From: Comamonadaceae bacterium
GTDB lineage: Bacteria > Pseudomonadota > Gammaproteobacteria > Burkholderiales > Burkholderiaceae_C
Length of the DNA stretch: 64,000 nt
NCBI GenBank assembly: GCA_027488985.1
Contig: JAIYAR010000010.1
Span: 372,001 to 436,000 of the forward strand
Direction of reading: 5' to 3'
Part shown: one piece after another, positions 26,323 through 34,981 of the stretch
How the letters are laid out: each line of letters starts with the position of its first letter
Position numbering within the stretch: position 1 is the first letter of the stretch
Program-made: the position numbers and the translations under genes
The notes under the pieces: model-generated
Databases searched by the model: none
The model's input: only the letters and a program-made list of their open reading frames with translations
What the model was told of the DNA's origin: nothing

Positions 26323-27759
26323 ATGAACTCACCGTTTCAAGATGCCGACCCGCAACTGATGCAAACCACCTTCGAGGCTCAGCGGGCCACTGCGCTGGCC
26401 TGGCGCCAGTCCACCGCGGCCGACCGCATTGAACGCCTGGAGCGGCTGCGCACCAGCTTGCTGGCCCACAAAGAGGCCCTCTATGAGGCCTTTGCCGCCG
26501 ACTTTCACAAACCCCGCTTTGAAGTGGACGGCACCGAAATCGTGCCCAGCCTGGACGAGATCCGCCACAACATCAAATGCCTCAAGGGCTGGATGCGCCC
26601 CAGCCGCGTTCGGGCGACCGAACTCACCATGGGCAACAGCGCCCACGTGCAGTACCAGCCCCGCGGCCGCTGCCTGATCATCGCGCCCTGGAACTACCCC
26701 CTGTACCTGATGCTCAGCCCACTGGTGTCCGCCTTGGCGGCAGGCAACACCGCCATCCTCAAGCCCTCGGAAATGGCGCCGCGTGTGGCCCAAGTGCTAG
26801 CCAGCATCGTGGCCAAGGCATTCCCTGCCCATGAAGTAGCTTTGTTTGAAGGGGCACTGGCCACCTCGCAAGCCCTGCTGGCCATGCCGTTTGACCACAT
26901 CTTCTTTACCGGCTCACCCGCCGTGGGCAAGGTGGTGATGGCGGCTGCGGCCAAACACCTGACCAGCGTGACCCTCGAGCTGGGCGGCAAGTCCCCCACC
27001 ATCGTGGACGAGACCGCCGACCTGCATACGGCGGCTGAAACCATTATGTGGGGCAAGTTCGTCAACGCCGGCCAAACCTGCGTGGCGCCCGACTACCTGT
27101 ATGTGCACGCCTCGGTGCGCGATGCATTTGTGGCCGCCTGCCAGGCTGTCATTAAGGCCCGCTATGGCGACAGCGCCCAAAGCCAGCGCAGCAATGCGGA
27201 CTTCACCCACATCATCAACCAGCGCCACACCCAGCGCATCGAAGGCCTGCTCAAAGACGCCACGTCGCGCGGCGCACGGGTGCTGAGCGGCGGCGAGGTG
27301 GACACGGCCGGCAACTATATCGCCCCCACACTGGTCGACAACGTGCCCATGGACTCCACCCTGATGCAGGAAGAAATCTTCGGCCCGGTACTGCCCATCA
27401 TTCCCTACACCGACCTGCAGCAGGTCATCACCTCCATCAATGCCGACCAAAAGCCGCTGGCCCTGTATATCTGGAGCAGCAACCAAAGCAACATCGACAC
27501 CGTGCTCACCAACACCAGCTCAGGGGGCGCCTGTGTGAACCACTGCGTGCTGCACGTGGCCCACGGCAACCTGCCCTTCGGCGGGGTCAACAACTCCGGC
27601 ATCGGCAGCTCGCACGGCATTTACGGCTTCAAGGCCTTCTCGCACGAGCGTGCGGTGCTCAAGGGCGGCTGGCTGCCCAGCATCCGCATGTTCTTTCCGC
27701 CCTACACGGCGGGCCGCACCAAGCTGCTGAACTTCCTGGTGAAGTGGGTCAGCCGCTAA
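26323..27759 (+). CDS. Aldehyde dehydrogenase, class 3-like (coniferyl/fatty aldehyde type)
   Basis: 478 residues from the ATG at 26323 with GGAG 7 bases upstream; the frame extends further but without similarity. Conserved elements are the Asn in IIAPWNYPLYLMLSP, the catalytic glutamate in LELGGKSP, and the nucleophile Cys253 in NAGQTCVAPDYLYV. The length and the C-terminal hydrophobic stretch match class 3 ALDHs such as coniferyl aldehyde dehydrogenase (CalB) and fatty aldehyde dehydrogenases. NAD(P)-dependent oxidation of an aromatic or long-chain aldehyde is likely; the substrate cannot be read from sequence. Confidence 0.9.
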   Translation: MNSPFQDADPQLMQTTFEAQRATALAWRQSTAADRIERLERLRTSLLAHKEALYEAFAADFHKPRFEVDGTEIVPSLDEIRHNIKCLKGWMRPSRVRATELTMGNSAHVQYQPRGRCLIIAPWNYPLYLMLSPLVSALAAGNTAILKPSEMAPRVAQVLASIVAKAFPAHEVALFEGALATSQALLAMPFDHIFFTGSPAVGKVVMAAAAKHLTSVTLELGGKSPTIVDETADLHTAAETIMWGKFVNAGQTCVAPDYLYVHASVRDAFVAACQAVIKARYGDSAQSQRSNADFTHIINQRHTQRIEGLLKDATSRGARVLSGGEVDTAGNYIAPTLVDNVPMDSTLMQEEIFGPVLPIIPYTDLQQVITSINADQKPLALYIWSSNQSNIDTVLTNTSSGGACVNHCVLHVAHGNLPFGGVNNSGIGSSHGIYGFKAFSHERAVLKGGWLPSIRMFFPPYTAGRTKLLNFLVKWVSR

Positions 27760-27795
27760 AGCGTTGAGGCTGCGCCGGGGTGGTATCGTGCGGCG

Positions 27796-28503
27796 ATGAA
27801 AACACAGATAGACCACCTCGTCGTTGCAGCCCACACCCTGGAGCAGGGTATGCAGTGGTGCGAAGCCACGCTCGGCATCACCCCGGAAGCAGGCGGCGAA
27901 CACAGCCAGTTCGGCACCCACAACAAACTCTTCAAGATCGCCACGCCGGCCCACCCGCTGGCGTATTTCGAGATCATTGCTATCAACCCCGGCGCCAAGG
28001 GCCCGGCCAACCCCCACGCCAAACGCTGGTTTGACCTGGACAACCCCGAGCTGCGTGCCGCAGTGGCCCAAGAACCGCGCTTGGTGCACTTTGTGGCCGG
28101 CACCGATGAGCTGCAAGCCGCACGCATTGCCCTCAAGAACATCGGCATCGACCGCGGCCCGGCCATGCCAGCCAGCAGACATTCGCGCAAAGGCGTGCTG
28201 CACTGGCAAATCACCGTGCGGGAAGACGGTTACCGTCTGTTTGAAGGCTGCCTGCCCACACTCATCCAATGGGGCAAACCGGACGACGCCGAGCCCCTGC
28301 GCCTGCACCCGCGCAACAGCCTGCCGCGCAGCCGCGTCAGCCTGGACAGCATCGCGGTGAGCCACCCGAGTGCGGCCAAACTGCAAGCCGCCTACGCCGC
28401 CATTGGTCTGGAAGGCGTGGCCATTGCAGAAGGCCCGGCCAACCTGAGCGCTACCCTCAAGACGCCCAAAGGCTTGGTCACACTGCAGAGCATGGGCGTT
28501 TAA
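27796..28503 (+). CDS. VOC-superfamily (glyoxalase-like domain) protein
   Basis: 235 residues, beginning IDHLVVAAHTLEQGMQWCEATLGI, the beta-alpha opening of a glyoxalase-like fold, with FGTHNKLFKI and AYFEIIAINP continuing it. A second module follows (SRVSLDSIAVSHPSAAKLQAAYAAIGLEGV). It matches the Glyoxalase_3-type hypothetical proteins; the metal site and substrate are not evident. It follows the aldehyde dehydrogenase by 36 bases and may be cotranscribed. Repeat copy A follows. Confidence 0.82.
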   Translation: MKTQIDHLVVAAHTLEQGMQWCEATLGITPEAGGEHSQFGTHNKLFKIATPAHPLAYFEIIAINPGAKGPANPHAKRWFDLDNPELRAAVAQEPRLVHFVAGTDELQAARIALKNIGIDRGPAMPASRHSRKGVLHWQITVREDGYRLFEGCLPTLIQWGKPDDAEPLRLHPRNSLPRSRVSLDSIAVSHPSAAKLQAAYAAIGLEGVAIAEGPANLSATLKTPKGLVTLQSMGV

Positions 28504-28523
28504 CCTGCGGGTGCGAACTGGAA

Positions 28524-28584
28524 TTTGCTCTTCTTTTGATAGCTGCTCGCGCAAATTCCATATGGGCTAGAGGCCATCTTGATC
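28524..28584. repeat. Copy A of the dispersed intergenic repeat
   Basis: Contains the family core TAGCTGCTCGCGC (28540-28552) and the right part GGGCTAGAGGCC (28564-28575). It starts 20 bases after the VOC gene stop and runs right up to the ATG of the SNF2 helicase gene at 28585, so the translation-initiation region of that gene is made of repeat sequence. Confidence 0.75.
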
Positions 28585-31221
28585 ATGAACCGCAAGCGCA
28601 CACCGCCTCTGCCCCGGCCGCTCCCTGTTGACTCTTTCACCCCGGCGAGCGCCGCCTCCGCAGAGCCGGACGACGCGGACGGCACCGTCATCGGCCAGTT
28701 CCGCCCCCGCATCACGCTGATGACGCTTGGTCGGGGCGAAGGCCTGCTAGGCCTCAAGCCCCAAGGCAAGTTGGGCCCGCGTGGCGACAGCGTGACGCTG
28801 GCGCAGTTCGACTGGACCTACCGCACCCCGGCCGGCGACCGCTGGGAGACACCCGCCCCCAGCTCCATCCTCAACAGCCGCCCGGCAGAGTTTGAAGAAC
28901 TGTTCGACACCGGCGGCCCGGTGGTGCGCCTGCAGCGCAACCTGGTAGCTGAGGCCGACGCCATGGACGCGGTGTGGGACATGGGCTTTGTGCCGCTGGC
29001 AGACACCACCTTCCAGTGGCGCAGCCAGAAGCAGCGCCCGCATCTGGGCAGCGTGTGGACGCTACCGCAGGAAGAACACTTTGGCGACTTCTGGGCCGAC
29101 CAGGTGCCCCAACTCCAAGCGCAGGGCTGGACGGTGGTGGTGCAACCCTGCTTTGCGCACGAGAGCGTGCCCGTGGAGCGCTGGAAGCTCATCCTCAGCC
29201 CCGACACCGGCGAGGTACTTGGCAAGGAGCTGGACAGCCCCTTGGTCAAACCCGCACGCAGCATCGAAAAGCTGGCCCTGCCCGGGCGCGAAGGCGAATG
29301 GCTGCTGAGCTTGGGGCTAGAGATTGAGGGCGAAACGCTAGACCTCGCCCCCATGCTGGCCAACCTCATCAAGCGCGACCCGCGCTGGCTGATCCGCAAC
29401 TACCTCGACACCTTGGACGATCTGGCCACCGTGTCGCTGCGTGCGCCGGGTGGCAAGCGCATTGACGCCGAAGCCGGCCCACTCAAAGCCATCGTCGGCG
29501 CCATGGTGGATTTGCTGACAGACCCGCAGCGCATGGCACCCAAAGGCCCCATCCAGCTAGGCGCGTGGGAAGCCCGCCGCATCAACACCCTGCGCGCCAG
29601 CCTGCTGGACGCCTCGCGCGTGGGCGCCCACCAAGGCTGGCAGCTGGAGGGCGATGTGGGTCTGGCCGCGCTGGCCCAACGCCTGCACACCATAGGTCAG
29701 CCCCAGCCCGTGGCGGCTCCTGCCGGCTTGCAGGTGCAACTGCGCCCCTACCAGCTGGAAGGCCTCGCCTGGCTGCAATACCTGCGCGCGCAGCACTTGG
29801 GCGGCATATTGGCCGACGACATGGGCTTGGGAAAAACCGCCCAAGCGCTGGCCCATGTGCTGCTGGAGAAACAAGCTGGCAGGCTGGACCGCCCGGTGCT
29901 GGTGGTTCTGCCGACCTCGCTGCTGTTCAACTGGCAGGCCGAGGCGAGGCGCATGGCGCCGGATTTGCGGGTGCTGAACCTGCACGGCCCGGACCGCGCC
30001 GCCTTGTTTGAGGCCATGCCCGCGCATGACCTCGTGCTCACCACCTACCCGCTGCTGTGGCGCGACATCGATGCGCTGGCCGCGCAGCCCTTTCATCTGG
30101 TCATTCTGGATGAAGCGCAGATGGTCAAAAACGCGGCCAGCCGCAGCGCCCGCGCCCTGCGCCAGCTACAAAGCCGCCACCGCCTGTGCCTGACCGGCAC
30201 CCCGCTGGAAAACCACCTGGGCGAACTCTGGGCGCAGTTTGACTGGCTGATGCCCGGCTTTCTGGGCGACCAGCGCAACTTCGCTGCCCGCTGGCGCAAG
30301 CCGATTGAAGAAAACGGCGAGACCGTGCGCGCCGCCCTGTTGGCCCAGCGCGTGCGCCCCTTCATCCTGCGCCGCCGCAAGCAAGACGTGGCCACCGAGC
30401 TGCCACCGCGCACTGAAGTCATCCAGCGCGTGCAACTGCAGGGCCGCCAGCGCGAGCTGTACGAAAGCGTGCGCGTGGCCGCCGACAAACAAGTGCGCCG
30501 CGTGCTCCAACGCCAGAACTTTGCCGGGGCACAGATCAGCATCCTCGATGCGCTGCTCAAGCTGCGGCAGGTGTGTTGCGATCCCTACCTTGTGAAGGGC
30601 AGTGAGATTGGGCCCGAGATGGAACGCGCCAAACTGCACGCGCTCACAGACCTTTTGGTTCCGCTGGTCGATGAGGGCCGCCGCGTGCTGGTGTTCTCGC
30701 AGTTCACCGAGCTGCTGGAGTTGATTGCCGATGCACTCTCGGCACTGCGCCTGCCCTTCTTGAGCCTGACCGGCAACACCCGCCCCGCCCAGCGCGGCGA
30801 CGTCGTGCAGCGTTTTCAAAACCAAGAAGTACCGGTGCTGCTGGTCAGCCTGAAAGCCGGTGGCGTCGGGCTCAACCTCACCGCCGCCGACACGGTCATC
30901 CACATGGACCCGTGGTGGAACCCGGCGGTGGAAGAGCAAGCCACCGCCCGCGCCCACCGCATCGGCCAGGGCCAGCCGGTGTTCGTCTACAAGCTGGTGG
31001 TCGAAGGCAGCATCGAAGAACGCATGCTGGAACTGCAGGCCCGAAAACTCGCCCTATCCGATAGCGTGCTCGGCCATGACGCTGAGGGCGCTGCCAAGTT
31101 TGACGAGGCAGATTTGCAAACCCTGCTGGCGCCACTGGGCGTGCTCATGGAGCAAGGCCAAACGCCCGAAGAAGCTGCGCGGCGCTGGGGCCGGACCGGG
31201 AGCCGAATGGAAGGCGTTTAA
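28585..31221 (+). CDS. SNF2/RapA-type DEAD/DEAQ helicase
   Basis: 878 residues. The first 380 residues are an uncharacterised domain with no recognised motif. The SNF2 ATPase follows: LRPYQLEGLAWLQYL (about 385), Walker A ADDMGLGKTAQAL (about 411), box II DEAQ (about 509), LTGTPLENHLGELWAQFDWL; then the helicase C lobe VLVFSQFTELLELIADAL, LVSLKAGGVGLNLTAAD and ARAHRIGQGQPVFVYKLV. It is probably a dsDNA translocase that remodels protein-DNA complexes. No methylase or nuclease gene is adjacent. Codons here are visibly more GC-rich than in the first 12 kb. Confidence 0.92.
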   Translation: MNRKRTPPLPRPLPVDSFTPASAASAEPDDADGTVIGQFRPRITLMTLGRGEGLLGLKPQGKLGPRGDSVTLAQFDWTYRTPAGDRWETPAPSSILNSRPAEFEELFDTGGPVVRLQRNLVAEADAMDAVWDMGFVPLADTTFQWRSQKQRPHLGSVWTLPQEEHFGDFWADQVPQLQAQGWTVVVQPCFAHESVPVERWKLILSPDTGEVLGKELDSPLVKPARSIEKLALPGREGEWLLSLGLEIEGETLDLAPMLANLIKRDPRWLIRNYLDTLDDLATVSLRAPGGKRIDAEAGPLKAIVGAMVDLLTDPQRMAPKGPIQLGAWEARRINTLRASLLDASRVGAHQGWQLEGDVGLAALAQRLHTIGQPQPVAAPAGLQVQLRPYQLEGLAWLQYLRAQHLGGILADDMGLGKTAQALAHVLLEKQAGRLDRPVLVVLPTSLLFNWQAEARRMAPDLRVLNLHGPDRAALFEAMPAHDLVLTTYPLLWRDIDALAAQPFHLVILDEAQMVKNAASRSARALRQLQSRHRLCLTGTPLENHLGELWAQFDWLMPGFLGDQRNFAARWRKPIEENGETVRAALLAQRVRPFILRRRKQDVATELPPRTEVIQRVQLQGRQRELYESVRVAADKQVRRVLQRQNFAGAQISILDALLKLRQVCCDPYLVKGSEIGPEMERAKLHALTDLLVPLVDEGRRVLVFSQFTELLELIADALSALRLPFLSLTGNTRPAQRGDVVQRFQNQEVPVLLVSLKAGGVGLNLTAADTVIHMDPWWNPAVEEQATARAHRIGQGQPVFVYKLVVEGSIEERMLELQARKLALSDSVLGHDAEGAAKFDEADLQTLLAPLGVLMEQGQTPEEAARRWGRTGSRMEGV

Positions 31222-31280
31222 GTATCAAATTGGCACCTAGCGCTCATGAAATATGCGCGAGCAGCTACTGAAACCATAGC
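31222..31280. repeat. Copy B of the dispersed intergenic repeat
   Basis: Reverse orientation: the minus strand reads GTAGCTGCTCGCGC then GAGCGCTAGGTGCC. It starts on the base after the TAA of the SNF2 gene. Its inner part is nearly identical to copy C. Confidence 0.78.
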
Positions 31281-31377
31281 ACTACACTGGTTTTCATAAG
31301 CTTCAACCACTTCACCGGTGCTTCCGCGGTACCCGAAGACACTGCCGTATAGTCCTGCCCAATCATCCAACCCCGCC

Positions 31378-31884
31378 ATGCCTGATTTGCAGTCCACCAC
31401 TCACCTAGCCGCTAGCGCTTCTATCCCCCTGCAAGCCGAACCCGGCCACCTGATCCGGCGGGCGCACCAGTTGGCGGTGGGTACGTTTGCCAAGACGCAT
31501 GGCAAGCAGATCACGCCAGTGCAATACGCGGTGCTGCGGGCCTTGCAGGACACGCCGGGCATGGACCAGGTGACGCTGGCCGACCGGGTGGCGCTGGACA
31601 CATCGACCACTGCCGACATTGCTGCGCGGCTGGATGCCAAGGGCTGGATCGTGCGGGAGCTGCTGCCCCGCCGCCAGCGCGCCCTTCGCCTCACGCCTGA
31701 GGGCGAAGCGGTGCTGGCCGAGATGCTGCCGCGCGTGGCTCCCATGTACGGACAGTTGCTGGACGCGCTGGAGCCCGCCGAGCGCGAGGAGTTTTTGCGC
31801 CTGCTGCGCAAGTTTGTGCACTTGAACACGCCAGCCCCTGAGGGCGATGCCGATAAGCCGGACCAGCCCTCCGAAAGCGCGTAG
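31378..31884 (+). CDS. MarR-family transcriptional regulator (probable regulator of vanAB)
   Basis: 168 residues from ATG 31378 (MPDLQSTTHL); an upstream in-frame ATG adds 20 unlikely residues. Winged-helix core: QYAVLRALQDTPGMDQVTLADRVALDTSTTADIAARLDAKGWIVRELLPRRQRALRLTPEGEAVL. MarR proteins repress nearby catabolic genes and release DNA on binding an aromatic acid. It lies 157 bases upstream of vanA on the same strand, with a perfect 20-base palindrome in between. The link to vanillate is inferred from position. Confidence 0.88.
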   Translation: MPDLQSTTHLAASASIPLQAEPGHLIRRAHQLAVGTFAKTHGKQITPVQYAVLRALQDTPGMDQVTLADRVALDTSTTADIAARLDAKGWIVRELLPRRQRALRLTPEGEAVLAEMLPRVAPMYGQLLDALEPAEREEFLRLLRKFVHLNTPAPEGDADKPDQPSESA

Positions 31885-31984
31885 CCCAAGGTCCCCGACC
31901 AGTCGTCGGATTGATGGCCTCGTCACCTCAATTTCAAGGGAAAACCCTCACCCCCAGCCCCTAGCCGTGGAATTGACTTCGGTC

Positions 31985-32015
31985 TATGATTTGCGTCATT
32001 CAGCATACTGAATGA
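31985..32015 (+). promoter_or_regulatory. vanAB promoter and probable MarR operator
   Basis: TATGAT (31985-31990) is a good -10 box. The transcription start it predicts (about 31997) falls in a perfect palindrome: TCATTCAG (31996-32003), spacer CATA, CTGAATGA (32008-32015). The size and symmetry suit a MarR dimer. A repressor bound here would block initiation directly. The -35 is weak. Confidence 0.65.
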
Positions 32016-32041
32016 AGATATCCCATCCAAGGAGCCAAGCC

Positions 32042-33097
32042 ATGTTTCCTCTCAACACCTGGTACGTTGCCGCCCGCAGCGAAGAGATCCCTACCGACCG
32101 CCCCTTGGGCCGCCGCATTTGCAACATCCCCATGGCGCTGTTCCGCAACAGCGCGGGCGTGCCCGCCGCGGTGGAAGACTTTTGCCCGCACCGGGGCGCC
32201 CCGCTCTCGCTGGGCAAGGTGGAGGGTGACACCTTGGTCTGCGGCTACCACGGCCTGGCCATGGGCTGCGACGGCAAAACCGTGTCCATGCCCTGCCAGC
32301 GCGTGCGCGGCTTTCCGGCCAACCGCAGCTTCCCGTTGCACGAGGAGCATGGTTTTGTGTGGGTGTGGCCCGGCGACGCCGCCCAGGCCGATGTGGCCAG
32401 CATTCCCAAGTTCGAATGGCTGGGCAACCCGCAGTTTGGCTATGGCGGCGGCTTGTATGAGATTGCCTGCGACTACCGCCTGATGATCGACAACCTGATG
32501 GATCTGACGCACGAAACTTATGTGCACAGCACCAGCATCGGCCAGAAGGAAATTGACGAAGTGCCCTGCCAGACCCGCGTGGACGGCGACCATGTGATCA
32601 CCGAGCGCTACATGGAAGGCATTGAGGCACCGCCCTTCTGGAAGATGGCGCTGCGCATGAACGGCCTGCCCGACGACCAGCTGGTGGACCGCTGGCAGAT
32701 CTGCCACTTCACGCCGCCCAGCCACATCATGATTGAGGTGGGCGTGGCGCTGCAGGGCCAAGGCGGCTACAAGGCGCCGGACGAGTTCAAGGCCGCCAGC
32801 TGGGTGGTGGACTTCATCACCCCCGAAACAGACACGTCCATCCATTACTTCTGGGGCATGGCGCGCAAGTTCAAGCCGCAGGACACGGCTCTCACCGCCC
32901 AGATCCGCGAAGGCCAGGGCAAGATCTTTGCCGAAGACCAGGAAATGCTGGAGCGCCAGCAACAAAACCTGCTGGCCTACCCCGAGCGCAAGCTGTTGAT
33001 GCTGAACATCGACACCGGAGGCGTGCAGTCCCGCAAGGTGATTGACCGTGTGGTGGCCGCAGAGCGCACCCCGGCTGCGGCAGAGGCGGCGGCATGA
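32042..33097 (+). CDS. vanA: Vanillate O-demethylase oxygenase subunit
   Basis: 351 residues from ATG 32042 with AAGGAG 8 bases upstream. Rieske 2Fe-2S motif CPHRGAPLSLGKVEGDTLVCGYHG near residues 46-66, and the mononuclear iron site in NLMDLTHETYVHSTSIG (Asp and two His). With VanB it oxidatively demethylates vanillate to protocatechuate and formaldehyde. The family also includes other aromatic O-demethylases, but the N-terminal MFPLNTWYVAA and the partner gene fit VanA well. vanB overlaps it by 4 bases. Confidence 0.9.
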   Translation: MFPLNTWYVAARSEEIPTDRPLGRRICNIPMALFRNSAGVPAAVEDFCPHRGAPLSLGKVEGDTLVCGYHGLAMGCDGKTVSMPCQRVRGFPANRSFPLHEEHGFVWVWPGDAAQADVASIPKFEWLGNPQFGYGGGLYEIACDYRLMIDNLMDLTHETYVHSTSIGQKEIDEVPCQTRVDGDHVITERYMEGIEAPPFWKMALRMNGLPDDQLVDRWQICHFTPPSHIMIEVGVALQGQGGYKAPDEFKAASWVVDFITPETDTSIHYFWGMARKFKPQDTALTAQIREGQGKIFAEDQEMLERQQQNLLAYPERKLLMLNIDTGGVQSRKVIDRVVAAERTPAAAEAAA

Positions 33098-34074
33098 GCG
33101 GGCCCGCCAACAAACCTGCAACGTTGCAGGTAAAGGTAGCGGCCAAGCGCACTGAAGCGCAGGACATCTGCAGCCTGGAGCTGGTCGCCGCAGACCGCGG
33201 CACCCTGCCCGCCTTCACCGCCGGTGCACACATTGACGTGCACCTGCCCAATGGCCTGGTGCGCCAGTATTCGCTGAGCAACGCACCCAGCGAGACGCAC
33301 CGCTATGTGATCGGCGTGCTGCGCGATGCAGCCTCCCGCGGCGGCTCCACCGCCGTGCACGACCTGGTGGCCGAGAGCAGCACACTCACCATCAGCACCC
33401 CGCGCAACTTGTTCCCCCTGGACAACGCGGCGCCCCACCACCTGTTGCTGGCCGGTGGTATTGGCATCACACCGATGCTTGCGATGGCGGAACACTTGGC
33501 AGCCACTGGCAGCTCTTTCACCCTGCACCACTGCAGCCGCACCCGTGCACGCACGGCCTTTGTGGACCGGTTGGCTGCAGCGCCGTTTGCAGCACACAGC
33601 CACCACCACTTTGACGATGGCGATGCATCTCAAAGGCTGGACATTGCCGCCACCCTGCGAAGCGCCCCGGCAGGCACCCACCTGTATGTGTGCGGCCCGC
33701 AAGGCTTTATGGACGCGGTGCTCAGCGCAGGCCGCGCCGCCGGCTGGCCCGAAGAACGCTTGCACCGCGAGTACTTTGGTGCCGCGCCCACCGCAAAGGC
33801 GGACGACGGCAGCTTTGAGCTGGAGATAGCCAGCACCGGCAAGGTCATCAAGGTGCTGCCAGACCAGACGGCGCTGGAAGCGCTGCATGCAGGTGGTATC
33901 GACATTCCCATGTCGTGCGAGCAAGGCGTGTGCGGCACCTGCCTCACCCGCGTCAAAGCCGGTACACCCGACCACCGCGACCAGTACCTTTTGCCCGAAG
34001 AACAGGCGGCGAACGACCAGTTCCTTCCCTGCTGCTCCCGGTCGAAGAGCACGCGTTTGGTGCTGGATTTGTAG
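33094..34074 (+). CDS. vanB: Vanillate O-demethylase reductase subunit
   Basis: 326 residues. Class IA-type oxygenase reductase: flavin-binding RQYSLSNAPSETHRYVIGV, NAD-binding LLLAGGIGITPMLAMAEHL and YVCGPQGFMDAVL, then a C-terminal plant-type ferredoxin domain with CEQGVCGTCLTRVKAGTPDHRDQYL. It passes electrons from NAD(P)H to VanA. Its ATG overlaps the vanA stop (ATGA), so the two are coupled. The TAG stop is directly followed by repeat copy C. Confidence 0.92.
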   Translation: MSGPANKPATLQVKVAAKRTEAQDICSLELVAADRGTLPAFTAGAHIDVHLPNGLVRQYSLSNAPSETHRYVIGVLRDAASRGGSTAVHDLVAESSTLTISTPRNLFPLDNAAPHHLLLAGGIGITPMLAMAEHLAATGSSFTLHHCSRTRARTAFVDRLAAAPFAAHSHHHFDDGDASQRLDIAATLRSAPAGTHLYVCGPQGFMDAVLSAGRAAGWPEERLHREYFGAAPTAKADDGSFELEIASTGKVIKVLPDQTALEALHAGGIDIPMSCEQGVCGTCLTRVKAGTPDHRDQYLLPEEQAANDQFLPCCSRSKSTRLVLDL

Positions 34075-34130
34075 TCAAATTGGCACCTGGCGCTCATGGA
34101 ATATGCGCGAGAAGCTCCTGAATTGATAGC
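34075..34130. repeat. Copy C of the dispersed intergenic repeat
   Basis: Reverse orientation and very close to copy B: TCAAATTGGCACCT starts here and at 31225, and both share CGCTCATG and ATATGCGCGAG. It starts on the base after the vanB TAG. Confidence 0.78.
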
Positions 34131-34185
34131 GTGAGATGCAGCCGGACAATACTGCTACGCTGGTGCAAATCTGAAGGAGTTGTCC

Positions 34186-34977
34186 ATGAACCCCAACAAG
34201 CCCCCCGAACTTGATCAGCATGGCACGGCTGTGCCCGGGCTCTTGCTGCTGCGTCGTGCCGCCTCCCCTATGGCACTAGTACTGTTACTTGCCGCCTGTT
34301 CGGTTGGGCCGGAGCGTGTACCGCCCCGCGCACAAGTACTCCCGGATACCAGCCAGGCGCGGCCTTCAGCTGCTGCAACCAACGAACCCGCGGGAGGGCG
34401 CTATCGCCTGGACCCGCAAGACTCCATGCTCCGCATCCTGGTCTACCGTGGCGGGCCGATGGCGCAACTGGGCCACAACCACGTGATGAGTTCACGGGAT
34501 CTACAAGGTGAAGTCTTGCGGGCGTCTACCGTAGAAGCCTCGGGCTTTGATCTCACAGTTCCGGTCAACAGCCTGGTGGTGGACGACAACACGGAGCGAG
34601 CCCAAGAGGGTGAAGATTTTCCTCTCAATGTGAGTGAGGATGCCAAAGCAGGCACCAAGGCCAATATGCTGCGCCCCACCTTGCTGGATGGGGCTGTTTA
34701 CCCCAACGTATCCATCCGCTCCACGGGCCTGCGCGGAACGCCGGATGCTCCGGTCGCCACCATGGCCATCCGCATCAAAAACCAGACCCGGGAAATGCAG
34801 GTGCCACTGGCAGTGCAAACACAAGCCGATGCATTGATCGTCCAAGGCTCGCTGGAAATCCGGCAATCCGACTTCGGCATCACGCCCCTGAGCATCGCCA
34901 TGGGGGCGCTGACGGTGCAGGACACCGTGAAGATCAAATTCCGACTGGTGGCTAGATCGCTTCCCGAGGCCCCCTGA
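34186..34977 (+). CDS. YceI-like domain lipoprotein
   Basis: 263 residues from ATG 34186 (GGAG 6 bases upstream). A long cytosolic N-terminus (about 28 residues) precedes the hydrophobic stretch and lipobox MALVLLLAACSV. The mature part is a YceI-like lipocalin fold: RYRLDPQDSMLRILVYRGG, LGHNHVMSSRDLQGEV, and KANMLRPTLLDGAVYPNVSIRS. YceI proteins bind isoprenoid quinones or lipids in the periplasm; the GHNH variant is uncharacterised. It ends 4 bases before the convergent puuB-like gene. Confidence 0.82.
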   Translation: MNPNKPPELDQHGTAVPGLLLLRRAASPMALVLLLAACSVGPERVPPRAQVLPDTSQARPSAAATNEPAGGRYRLDPQDSMLRILVYRGGPMAQLGHNHVMSSRDLQGEVLRASTVEASGFDLTVPVNSLVVDDNTERAQEGEDFPLNVSEDAKAGTKANMLRPTLLDGAVYPNVSIRSTGLRGTPDAPVATMAIRIKNQTREMQVPLAVQTQADALIVQGSLEIRQSDFGITPLSIAMGALTVQDTVKIKFRLVARSLPEAP

Positions 34978-34981
34978 ACAC

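Noticed and set aside
27520..28554. A 344-codon open frame on the minus strand
   Set aside because: Antisense to the aldehyde dehydrogenase and VOC genes, both of which have clear family motifs.
28585..31884. SNF2 helicase with MarR as a phage-defence island
   Set aside because: No nuclease, methylase, toxin or other effector is adjacent; the MarR gene fits better with vanAB.
32000..33121. A 373-codon open frame on the minus strand
   Set aside because: Antisense to vanA; no motif, and it would run through the vanA promoter region.
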